36,823 nt of DNA from a virus, in IMG/VR virus record IMGVR_UViG_3300037041_002243, positions 1 to 36,823 of that record; one strand, given 5' to 3'. Below are positions 8,079 through 14,199 of this stretch, one piece after another. A model generated the notes under the pieces. The model saw nothing but the letters and a program-made list of their open reading frames with translations. It had not been told where the DNA came from and ran no database searches. Position 1 is the stretch's first letter, and each line of letters begins with the position of its first letter. The translations under genes and the position numbers were made by a program.

Positions 8079-9194
8079 ATGCAACAAGACCCAGAAATCC
8101 TTGCCCTGAACCGCAGAGTCGAAGCCCTAGAACGCCTCCTGCGCTCAGGCGTGGCGATCAATCAAGCAACCCAAGACCTCAACAAAACCACCACCTGGAC
8201 CGGAACCACCACCGGCCTGACAGTCGGCACCATCGTCACCTGGACCGGCACCGCCTGGGCAGCAGCAGACCAAGACACCCTGAACCCCGAAGACCAAATC
8301 GGCGTCGTCATCAGCCAAAGCGCCACCAGAATCACAGTCGTCCTCTGGGGCAACTTCATCCTCGACCCTGCCACAGTCACCGACCAAACCGCATACTACC
8401 TTGACCCAGCCAACCCCGGCGACTTCACCGACACCCCAGCAGACACCCTCGTTTTCCGTTGTGCCGAAAACGGGGAATGCTTCATCGCTACCGCTGGTGG
8501 GGGGGGAACTGGGTCCGCGTCGGCTATTGTCGGGTATGCCGATCCATCTGCAAAATCGCTCTATCTCGCCGAGTGCGCCTCGGGAACGGCGTACACTGTT
8601 TGGTCACCAACCGTTTCCGGTCCTACCACCCAAAAAGATACAAATTGGGCGGTTGCAATCGCTGGCCCAACCGTTACAGATCCTGGTGGTAATTACTCCG
8701 CACTATATTTACAAGGTATGGTCCATTACCCATCGCACGGGTTCACGAAACCGCAAGTTCTTTCCGTGCAATACGACACGTATTATCACACATATTCCGC
8801 ATCGATCACTCCGCAAACGAAGACAACGGTCATGGGTGTTGGCGATAGGGTCGTTCTCATCCCGTGCGGCCCAGACGACTTCTATTTTGACGGCGCATTA
8901 CCTGGCAATGAGGTTCCGGGTGCACTAGACACAGGCGAAATGTATGCAAAAAACGCAGCAGATTCAAACCCAACTGCACGCATGGACCCAGAACTTGGCG
9001 TGTCGGCGACGGGCGGAGGCAGGCTCAAGGTGTTCACTGACCCGAACAAACAGGTTGACATCGTACAAACTGGACACGTCCAGGCCACTCGGTCAGCGAC
9101 GGTTTTCGACTATTTACACGTCAACACGATCACAAACGACTCAACAGTGCCAACGGGTTCTGGAGTAAAAGGCCAGATTCACGTCATATATTAA
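8079..9194 (+). CDS. Tail-tip/fibre adaptor protein with mosaic C-terminal half
   Basis: A 371-residue protein. Residues 1-35 form a short coiled coil (EILALNRRVEALERLLRSG), a trimerisation type of start. Residues 36-125 are Thr-rich beta (TTTWTGTTTGLTVGTIVTWT). A glycine bridge (ATAGGGGTGSAS), encoded in part by an eight-G run at 8499-8506, leads to a second beta domain with different codon habits. Its C-terminal residues (GVKGQIHVIY) form a typical strand end for a virion protein. The change in base use near 8455 suggests that the distal half was exchanged. A fibre or tip protein joined to the hub is the likely role. Confidence 0.68.
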   Translation: MQQDPEILALNRRVEALERLLRSGVAINQATQDLNKTTTWTGTTTGLTVGTIVTWTGTAWAAADQDTLNPEDQIGVVISQSATRITVVLWGNFILDPATVTDQTAYYLDPANPGDFTDTPADTLVFRCAENGECFIATAGGGGTGSASAIVGYADPSAKSLYLAECASGTAYTVWSPTVSGPTTQKDTNWAVAIAGPTVTDPGGNYSALYLQGMVHYPSHGFTKPQVLSVQYDTYYHTYSASITPQTKTTVMGVGDRVVLIPCGPDDFYFDGALPGNEVPGALDTGEMYAKNAADSNPTARMDPELGVSATGGGRLKVFTDPNKQVDIVQTGHVQATRSATVFDYLHVNTITNDSTVPTGSGVKGQIHVIY

Positions 9195-9195
9195 A

Positions 9196-10287
9196 ATGCA
9201 AGAACTACACATAAATGAAGCGGCTGCAATACGAAACGCAAACCGTGTTTTTGTGCACGATGGCTCGCAGTATCGTGAAGCAAAAAGAATTTTCATTCAT
9301 GATGGAAATTCATGGGTTGAGTCATTCCGAAATATGCTTGTCCACACCATCTACCCAACCATCAATGGGTCGGTGGCGTCGGATAATGGGCAATTGACCT
9401 ATTGCTCTGGGTATTTCTATACTATTTGCCGATTTATTTATTCGCTATCCCCAACCGTTAGGCATTACGGGATTTTTCAATTAAACACATCAACGTGGGA
9501 ATGGAGTCTTATTTACGATCTTGGAGTAAATAATCCATATATATCTTGCGAAGAGTCTGGAGTTATGTATTTAACCTTGGATGTCAGTGGAACGTATAAG
9601 GCGTATTCATACTATGGAGGCACCCTTACCTTCCTCAAAGACCTGCCGTCCGGAGTTAGAACCTACATCGTCTGCGGAGGAACGATATACCCAACAGGAT
9701 ACCGGTGGAACGGATCTGCATGGGTTTCGATTGGAACTCCTTCAGGAATGACTTCAATGTGGGAAATGTACAATGTCGCTGGTACACTGTACGCTTCGTG
9801 GAAAAATTCTTCAACATACTACTCTGGATTGTATCAGTGGGGCGGATCGTCTTGGTCCATAGTTGGAAACACCATCCCAGGGGAACAATTTGGGAAACCC
9901 CGATATTTTCTTGTTGGCGGTACGTGGTATGCGATTGGATTCAGATATGATGTAAAATATCTTTCCGGTGGCGCGTGGACAGATGTGCCGAATTCTGGAT
10001 CAGGAAGTGAAGTAGCGTACAGTGATGGCTTCGTTTGCGGAGTTTCTATTTTCTTCAGAAGGTGGAATTACAGAAATCAATACGCTTTGGGTATGTGTGA
10101 ATTCAACACCTATACTGGTGTTTTTTCCACAATTTCAACACTACCGTATCCATTTTGTAACCCCGTTTGGACATACTCCGACATGAACAATCACACTGAA
10201 AAGTACGGTGGTAAGTTTATTATGCAAGATACAGGGGATGATACCTATTTTCATGGTTATTTGTTTTGGGACGGTCCATTAACTTAA
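9196..10287 (+). CDS. Probable receptor-binding protein with kelch-like beta-propeller
   Basis: A 363-residue protein at the end of the late operon. The N-terminus carries two copies of a short unit (RVFVHDGSQYREAKRIF then RIFIHDGNSWVES) of the type that anchors many phage fibre proteins. Residues 60-360 hold repeated segments with W-[EI]-W or G-x-x-W and YxxGG pairs (YRWNGSAWVSIG, YQWGGSSWSIVG, KYLSGGAWTDVP). These fit blades of a kelch-like propeller. Gene composition is A+T-rich and Tyr/Trp-rich, unlike the tail core genes, suggesting separate acquisition. No ribosome site is obvious between the previous stop (one base earlier) and the ATG, so translation is probably coupled. Confidence 0.68.
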   Translation: MQELHINEAAAIRNANRVFVHDGSQYREAKRIFIHDGNSWVESFRNMLVHTIYPTINGSVASDNGQLTYCSGYFYTICRFIYSLSPTVRHYGIFQLNTSTWEWSLIYDLGVNNPYISCEESGVMYLTLDVSGTYKAYSYYGGTLTFLKDLPSGVRTYIVCGGTIYPTGYRWNGSAWVSIGTPSGMTSMWEMYNVAGTLYASWKNSSTYYSGLYQWGGSSWSIVGNTIPGEQFGKPRYFLVGGTWYAIGFRYDVKYLSGGAWTDVPNSGSGSEVAYSDGFVCGVSIFFRRWNYRNQYALGMCEFNTYTGVFSTISTLPYPFCNPVWTYSDMNNHTEKYGGKFIMQDTGDDTYFHGYLFWDGPLT

Positions 10288-10344
10288 AATACTAACATAA
10301 AACGCATTGCAACGCCAAGCCACACGACGTATGTCTTTTTTTTA

Positions 10345-10800
10345 TCACTGCGCAACACTCTGCCTCGTCGCCTCAGTAACCCTCAAGGTGAACCAACACC
10401 GACTAACGCTTTGTGGTGCGTTTTGTAAGTCCAAATATACATAAAAAACACCCGCCTGACGTGGAACGCCCGTAATCTTTATATCAAAAGCGTTCGCAAC
10501 ATTGGAAACGCGATGACTGAGGTCGAACTCCATGCCGTCAGGTAGGTTGTTTGATGTCTGAATATGAATGCACGAAGAGGAAATCGAAAGAACAATCGGA
10601 GTCTCACTCCCAACCACAGCGGAAATCTCGCGTGTGGTCAAAATCGTTGGCTGACCAGTCACCCATCTATCAGCAGGCCGACCGTTCGGATCTTGCCCTG
10701 TGGTTGCTGGCGGAGTAGTCGCCTTGTAATCAGGATAATCCCCCAAATCCTGACACCCAACCAGCACCAATAACCAAAAGACCGCCAAACTGATTTTCAT
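10345..10800 (-). CDS. Phage-encoded lipoprotein with Ig-like domain
   Basis: The start is the ATG at 10800, preceded by a strong ribosome site (GGAGGG, 4 bases upstream), so upstream in-frame codons are ignored. The product is 151 residues. It has a signal peptide (KISLAVFWLLVLVGCQ) with lipobox L-V-G-C and Cys16 as the lipidation site. Gln at +2 gives no inner-membrane retention Asp. A Pro/Thr linker follows, then a putative-Ig type domain with the pattern LPDGMEFD ... ITGVPRQAGVFYVYLDL. It is read opposite to the late operon. Exported lipoproteins next to fibre genes are often superinfection-exclusion proteins (such as T5 Llp, as family knowledge); that role here is inferred. Confidence 0.83.
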   Translation of the reverse strand: MKISLAVFWLLVLVGCQDLGDYPDYKATTPPATTGQDPNGRPADRWVTGQPTILTTREISAVVGSETPIVLSISSSCIHIQTSNNLPDGMEFDLSHRVSNVANAFDIKITGVPRQAGVFYVYLDLQNAPQSVSRCWFTLRVTEATRQSVAQ

Positions 10801-10884
10801 ATACCCTCCAGGTGAATGATTTTCCAAAACCTCAGACGCGCCTCTCCCACAATCCTTTCCATCCCAAAGGGAAAGACAAGCCGA

Positions 10885-11559
10885 TCACGACGCCAAGCAC
10901 AATTTCACCAAATCCAAATCAATCCCAAAAGTTTGCACCCCGCGCAGTACGGCCCACCATTTGTGCGAACCACTGCAATCCACCCCAGACTCTTCGGAGT
11001 CTGGGGTGTTTGTTTGTGGGATGTAGAGCGATAAGTGCAGCTTTTTGCGTGAGATTCTGATTTTTTCGCAGAGGCCGGAAAGGATTTCGTTGATGGTTTG
11101 AATGTCGGTGGTTTGTAGAGTGTTTTGCACCCTTTTGATCACCATATCTATCATGGTTATGTGGCCTGCTGTGACTTCTTTGGCGGCTATTTCGCCTTCC
11201 TTTTTGGCGATTTGGTGCTCTATGTCGTCCAGGGATCGCTGGGCGGTGGTGATTTGGGCGACCATGCCTTTTCGGTAAGTTGGGGCGATGTCTTCACCGG
11301 CGACGAAGTCGATGAGGCGTTTGAGTTTTTGACTGGCGTGGTTCTTTGCTGTGACCAGGGCGTTCATTTCTTCACGATATACGGGGAGTTCAACGGCCAT
11401 AGGTTCGCCGGGTTTTCTTGACCCTGCTTTTACATCAGTGATCCATCGTCTGTCTTTTCCTAACATGGTTGCAAGTTGTTTCTGGTCAATTCTTTGTGGA
11501 GAATTGGTCAATGCCATCTCAAGTCTTTGAGCAAGCGAACTCATGCTTTTACCATACAT
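10885..11559 (-). CDS. HTH regulator fused to a serine-recombinase-like coiled-coil tail
   Basis: The frame is open from 11706. I place the start at the ATG 11559, with a GGGGA ribosome-like site 7 bases upstream; 11544 is an alternative. The product is 224 residues. Residues 6-50 resemble a Cro/CI HTH (QKQLATMLGKDRRWITDVKA). Residues 55-165 are coiled coil with a pattern like the C-terminal tail of large serine recombinases (ASQKLKRLIDFVAGEDIAP, then NEILSGLCEKIRIS and HLSLYI). No catalytic Ser/Arg resolvase domain is present. The last 35 codons run through a perfect hairpin (10981-11008) and read KWWAV, so the true C-terminus may be a readthrough of non-coding DNA. A repressor is likely, given the divergent neighbour. 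Confidence 0.6.
   Translation of the reverse strand: MYGKSMSSLAQRLEMALTNSPQRIDQKQLATMLGKDRRWITDVKAGSRKPGEPMAVELPVYREEMNALVTAKNHASQKLKRLIDFVAGEDIAPTYRKGMVAQITTAQRSLDDIEHQIAKKEGEIAAKEVTAGHITMIDMVIKRVQNTLQTTDIQTINEILSGLCEKIRISRKKLHLSLYIPQTNTPDSEESGVDCSGSHKWWAVLRGVQTFGIDLDLVKLCLAS
10981..11017 (+). terminator. Intrinsic terminator, C(UUCG)G hairpin
   Basis: A perfect 12-bp stem (CACCCCAGACTC and its complement, 10981-10992 and 10997-11008) has a TTCG loop closed by C-G, the extra-stable tetraloop. It is followed on the plus strand by TTTGTTTGT. Plus-strand direction is indicated by the loop and the U-rich tail. It would stop late transcription that has passed through the lipoprotein gene antisense. 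On the minus strand there is no U tail. Confidence 0.8.
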
Positions 11560-11585
11560 CGAAAATCCCCAAGAAAATACACCCA

Positions 11586-11621
11586 TTGACACCGTAGACT
11601 TGTCCCTAGACTTGTTTACCA
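11586..11621 (+). promoter_or_regulatory. Divergent control site with paired direct repeats and possible promoter
   Basis: A consensus TTGACA (11586-11591) lies 15 bp before TAGACT (11607-11612), itself 8 bp before the ATG at 11621. TAGACTTGT occurs twice with a 12-bp period (11595-11603 and 11607-11615), covering the spacer and -10. It lies between the regulator start (11559, minus) and the plus-strand frame at 11621. Operator use by the HTH protein is inferred. The short 15-bp spacing makes the promoter weak or regulated. Confidence 0.45.
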
Positions 11622-11983
11622 TGAGCACAAACGACCCCAAAAACAAACAGTCCGAAAAAGTTTCATCAAATATAGATTGGATTGATGAAATTATTGCCAT
11701 TCTCAAAAAAGGCGAAGAAAAAACGAATGCTTTTTGGACTGAAGTTTCAATTGCCTATATTTCGTCCCTTAATTTTAATTTGTCGCATCTCGACGTAAAC
11801 GGACAAAAGAAACTTTCGGAAATCATCCTGAGCAAGGAGGTTTCTGAACTTTGTCTCTTCGTTTGCAGTCATTTCAATGTCGATATCAAAAATCTGCAAA
11901 ATGTAGGGCAGATATTTCGGGATTTCCTCATCAATTTGATTTCGGTCCATTCCAGTGACATGACAGAATGTTTCCCTGAATAA
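11621..11983 (+). CDS. Small acidic protein of the control region (competes with an antisense frame)
   Basis: A 120-residue frame starting MSTNDPKNKQSEKV. It has helix-forming stretches (DWIDEIIAILKKGEEKTNAFW and KKLSEIILSKEVSELCLFVC) and looks protein-like. Its first seven residues and the 21 bases around its ATG are the same as those of the HTH gene at 12066. There is no ribosome site before the ATG. The possible promoter ends 8 bases upstream, so a leaderless message is conceivable. It overlaps the opposite frame 11747-11998, which has a better ribosome site, and only one of the two may be expressed. No function is recognised. Confidence 0.45.
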   Translation: MSTNDPKNKQSEKVSSNIDWIDEIIAILKKGEEKTNAFWTEVSIAYISSLNFNLSHLDVNGQKKLSEIILSKEVSELCLFVCSHFNVDIKNLQNVGQIFRDFLINLISVHSSDMTECFPE

Positions 11984-11998
11984 TTCTCGACGTTTCAT
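11747..11998 (-). CDS. Small antisense protein of the control region
   Basis: An 83-residue frame from the ATG at 11998, with a good ribosome site (AAAAAGGA, 7 bases upstream). It begins MKRRELFRETFCHVTG and continues with a helical acidic core (DEEIPKYLPYILQIFDIDIE, FRNLLAQDDFRKFLLSVYVE). It overlaps most of 11621-11983 in antisense. The strong ribosome site favours it as a real gene. It would be read in the same direction as the HTH regulator and could belong to its transcript. No family is recognised. Confidence 0.5.
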   Translation of the reverse strand: MKRRELFRETFCHVTGMDRNQIDEEIPKYLPYILQIFDIDIEMTANEETKFRNLLAQDDFRKFLLSVYVEMRQIKIKGRNIGN

Positions 11999-12065
11999 GA
12001 TAGATCCTTTTTGAGTGATCAAAAACCTACTCCTGATCTAAAAATCGCAAACGGAAGCAAATACC

Positions 12066-12272
12066 ATGAGCACAAACGACCCAAAAAAAGCGCGTCTGGA
12101 ACTTTTACTTACCCAAGAGCAACTGGCAGAGAAGGCCGGTATAAGTCGGTACCTGGTCTGCCAGTGCGAAGCATCCGGTCGCTGGCCGCAGCACGACCTG
12201 ACCCGTCACAAATACCTCCGCGCCTTGGGAATCGATCCCGCATCGGTCGAGTTGGAGGTGGCACATGGGTAA
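12066..12272 (+). CDS. Cro-like HTH regulator
   Basis: A 68-residue protein with a GGAAG ribosome site (12053-12057). It is a single helix-turn-helix: TQEQLAEKAGISRYLVCQCE corresponds to the two HTH helices of the Cro/CI family, followed by WPQHDLTRHKYLRALGI. The length is that of a Cro-type protein, with no dimerisation or cleavage domain. It is read away from the minus-strand regulator at 10885-11559, as in a temperate-phage switch. It overlaps the next small gene by 8 bases. Its 5' end, including the ATG, is duplicated at 11617-11637. Confidence 0.75.
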   Translation: MSTNDPKKARLELLLTQEQLAEKAGISRYLVCQCEASGRWPQHDLTRHKYLRALGIDPASVELEVAHG

Positions 12273-12426
12273 AACTTTCTACTTCCTACCAATCCGACAG
12301 GTTGGGGCTTCAAGACCAGAAGGATCACCATTCCGGTATTCTCTTGGTGGGGTCTGTCTTTCTGCTCCGAGAGAACGAAAAGAGACGATTTCTTGGGATG
12401 ATTTGTGTTTCCTTTGTAGTTTCTAG
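12265..12426 (+). CDS. 53-residue small protein
   Basis: An ATG at 12265, overlapping the end of the HTH gene, is preceded by an excellent ribosome site (GGAGGT, 5 bases upstream). The 53-residue product starts MGKTFYFLPIRQVGASR and ends DDLCFLCSF with a CxxC pair. The ribosome site and overlap make this a likely real gene even though it is short. It probably shares a transcript with the Cro-like gene. The function is unknown; it could be a small regulator or host-takeover protein. Confidence 0.6.
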   Translation: MGKTFYFLPIRQVGASRPEGSPFRYSLGGVCLSAPRERKETISWDDLCFLCSF

Positions 12427-12594
12427 AGATTCACAGAGTGCCTGATGCGGCGCGAAAGCGTTGATCTGTTGGGGAAGGGAACATCAGCGAGACCGACCCC
12501 CTGAAGTACTGATCGTGTAATTGCGGTGTGATTGCTCCTGGGACCAAAAGCAGCACGAAACGGAGCGGACCAGTCCGGGAAAGTAGCGGACATT
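12427..12594. other. Gene-free stretch with a 12-bp palindrome
   Basis: These 168 bases lie between a plus-strand stop and a minus-strand stop and hold no supportable gene. The palindrome CGGACCAGTCCG is at 12566-12577 and the core CGGAC recurs at 12587-12591. The loop would be only two bases, so this is a better protein-binding site than an RNA hairpin. No U-rich terminator was seen on either strand. Confidence 0.4.
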
Positions 12595-12918
12595 TTATGG
12601 CTTCTTCGCCCGCGTGACTCCAGTGATTTTGACGAACTGTTCAGGCGAAAGCACGAATCCAATTCCTTCGATCATGAAACTTGGGAAATTCTTCTGAACC
12701 TCTTTCCCTTCAACCAGCAATTCATCGCCAAGCGAAAAGTTGTGTTGTAAATGATCACTCATTGAAAGGACGACAATGACCTGTATGCAAAGCAATCCGT
12801 TTTCTTCATACCAATCAGAAAATAAGAAGTCATGGATTTCAACTCGTTTTTTATCTTTGGTCAGAAGAATGAGGTCATGGGTTGGAAGGCGTCTGAGTTT
12901 CCGAACTGGATCGGACAT
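12595..12918 (-). CDS. Small minus-strand protein, unknown
   Basis: A 107-residue protein from the ATG at 12918, with a GGAG ribosome site (TGGAGAATCTTT before the ATG). It starts MSDPVRKLRRLPTHDLILLT and has strand-rich segments (GLLCIQVIVVLSMSDHLQH, FMIEGIGFVLSPEQFVKITG). The predicted product is a compact alpha/beta or beta-barrel protein. It is read toward the gene-free stretch and away from the early operon. Minus-strand genes in this region of temperate phages are often lysogenic (moron) genes, so a prophage-expressed role such as immunity or defence is possible but unproven. Confidence 0.6.
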   Translation of the reverse strand: MSDPVRKLRRLPTHDLILLTKDKKRVEIHDFLFSDWYEENGLLCIQVIVVLSMSDHLQHNFSLGDELLVEGKEVQKNFPSFMIEGIGFVLSPEQFVKITGVTRAKKP

Positions 12919-12943
12919 AAAGATTCTCCAGGTTTCTGAGTCG

Positions 12944-13066
12944 ATGCATGATGGGTTGATGATTTCTTTTTCGATGGAACTGAGAGACGGGACAACCGCG
13001 ACCTATACCTATCGCGCAAAGGAATATGAACGGGAAACGGTCTGCTCCCCCTTGCGCAAGAAGTAG
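12944..13066 (+). CDS. Possible 40-residue small protein
   Basis: A short frame from the ATG at 12944 (MHDGLMISFSMELRDGTTAT...KYERETVCSPLRKK style), with an alternative ATG at 12959. The product has a strand-turn-strand pattern (ISFSMELRDGTTATYTYRAK) that looks translated. No good ribosome site is seen (nearest AGG about 12 bases upstream). It diverges from the minus-strand gene at 12918 and leads directly into the next plus-strand gene, 8 bases downstream. Low confidence. Confidence 0.35.
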   Translation: MHDGLMISFSMELRDGTTATYTYRAKEYERETVCSPLRKK

Positions 13067-13074
13067 TGAATACA

Positions 13075-13374
13075 ATGCCAAAAAAGAGGGATGATAAACA
13101 GTTTGAGCATGGTGGACATACAAGGGATGAGATCAAAAAGGCAAAACTGGAACTGGTCAAATACTTCAGAACTCGATCACCAGACCCAATACTGATCACG
13201 TTCCTGGTTAAACAAGTCGATATCAAAGAGTCCTTGATCCGCAGAACAGTCGATATTTGCAACCGGACATTCATCACCAATCGCGTCTATCTGAGGAAAG
13301 GCCCAAGACTGTATGTCTCTCTTGTCCCTGAACTCTACATCCAAGGCCCAATCAATGGAAAACGCGAAGAGTGA
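13075..13374 (+). CDS. Small winged-helix-like protein, unknown
   Basis: A 99-residue basic protein from the ATG at 13075. The core KKAKLELVKYFRTRSPDPIL, followed by helix KESLIRRTVDICNRTFITN and strands VYLRKGPRLYVSLVPELYI, has the helix-helix-strand-strand order of a winged helix. It is the first clear member of an early operon: its last 20 bases overlap the next gene. A DNA-binding or transcription role is an inference from fold order only. Confidence 0.55.
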   Translation: MPKKRDDKQFEHGGHTRDEIKKAKLELVKYFRTRSPDPILITFLVKQVDIKESLIRRTVDICNRTFITNRVYLRKGPRLYVSLVPELYIQGPINGKREE

Positions 13375-13585
13375 ACACCGGTTGAAGGCGATTTCATTAT
13401 CATTCAAGATCGGTGGATACATCACGGTCAGGGAAGCAGATGACTTCCTACGTCTGAGACATGGCACAACCAAGGAAGCGGTTGATGCAGGACATATCAC
13501 CGCAGTAACCCGCAAATTTGGCACCAAGATCCGCACTGTCGTCCTGGCAAGGGATGTCGAAACCTTCTTCGGGATCAAAAAATGA
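13355..13585 (+). CDS. Small MerR/excisionase-type DNA-binding protein (possible)
   Basis: A 76-residue protein from the ATG at 13355. The segment GYITVREADDFLRLRHGTTKE resembles the first two helices of MerR/Xis-type DNA-binding domains. It is followed by GHITAVTRKFGTKIRTVVL, a strand-turn-strand like a wing, and ends DVETFFGIKK as helix 3. Xis-like proteins start with a similar 'TVREAA-FL' element. It sits between two coupled small genes (20-base overlap before, ATGA overlap after). With no integrase catalytic domain in the genome, a regulator is as likely as an excisionase. Confidence 0.55.
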   Translation: MENAKSEHRLKAISLSFKIGGYITVREADDFLRLRHGTTKEAVDAGHITAVTRKFGTKIRTVVLARDVETFFGIKK

Positions 13586-14199
13586 ACGAACAACATACCT
13601 ATGTCGAAGGCACCCTGTGGGTGTCAAAGGACCTGTCACTCTACTCAGGCACGGGATACGCCTGCGACTTCTGCGACATCGAATGGATCGCAGGCGAGAA
13701 ACGGGTCAGACACTACAGGAAACTCGACAAAGAATGGTATCTCTGGATCTTCTCCCAGGTGCATCGGATCAAGGCAAGCCTGCTGAAAACAAGTTCCCAA
13801 ACCTTCTTCCAAATGCAAGAGCGACTCAAGGAAATCAGGGCAATCGCCACCCAATGGTGGGGCCAAGAAGAAGTCGAACGCATCGAACAATCCTGTCTGT
13901 CTTCAAAGTACACAGCACCAGGCCACATCGCAAAGGCCACACAACCAAGATCCAACGCCATCGAAGTTGTATCCACAGACCTGCCAGAAGACCCAAACTA
14001 CTGGCCATTTGAACTGAAGATGAAGCACGCCAAACACTGCGCCAACCTGCTGAGAGATCGACACGAAATCATCTGGAACAACGGCCACCTCTCAGGCCCC
14101 AAGACAATGCAAGAACCAACTATGTTCCGACTCGCCGAGGAGATCGCAACCGAAGTAAGCGCCCGAATGCGCGGCGCCAAAAAGGAAAACGCAGCATGA
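13582..14199 (+). CDS. Early-operon protein with CxxC, unknown
   Basis: A 205-residue protein with ATGA overlaps at both ends. It has a possible metal-binding pair (ACDFCDIEW, residues 28-36), then a Trp/Tyr-rich region (KLDKEWYLWIFSQVHRIKAS) and helices (FQMQERLKEIRAIATQWWGQEEVERIEQ). The C-terminal half has KMKHAKHCANLLRDRHEIIW and a helical end (RLAEEIATEVSARMRG). No family is recognised. The location just before the primase-helicase gene suggests a replication or early host-takeover function. Confidence 0.65.
   Translation: MNEQHTYVEGTLWVSKDLSLYSGTGYACDFCDIEWIAGEKRVRHYRKLDKEWYLWIFSQVHRIKASLLKTSSQTFFQMQERLKEIRAIATQWWGQEEVERIEQSCLSSKYTAPGHIAKATQPRSNAIEVVSTDLPEDPNYWPFELKMKHAKHCANLLRDRHEIIWNNGHLSGPKTMQEPTMFRLAEEIATEVSARMRGAKKENAA

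Noticed and set aside
9000-10287. Diversity-generating retroelement (variable repeat and template)
   Set aside because: No reverse transcriptase gene exists in the window and no second copy of the fibre gene's 3' end was seen.
10300-10343. T8 run (10336-10343) as a terminator for the late operon
   Set aside because: No stem of useful length precedes it on the plus strand. The hairpin at 10981-11008 is a better terminator.
10928-10960. Possible partial tRNA gene (CCA end)
   Set aside because: The T-loop and D-arm do not form, and the acceptor and T stems cannot be paired. Only the CCA-like end looks like a tRNA, so it is not annotated as a tRNA gene.
10812-11060. Plus-strand frame across the terminator
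   Set aside because: It is the shadow of the minus-strand regulator gene, is Pro/Asn/Thr-rich and has no ribosome site.
12423-12662. Minus-strand Arg/Ser-rich frame in the gap
   Set aside because: It overlaps the better-supported gene 12595-12918 in another frame and has no ribosome site.
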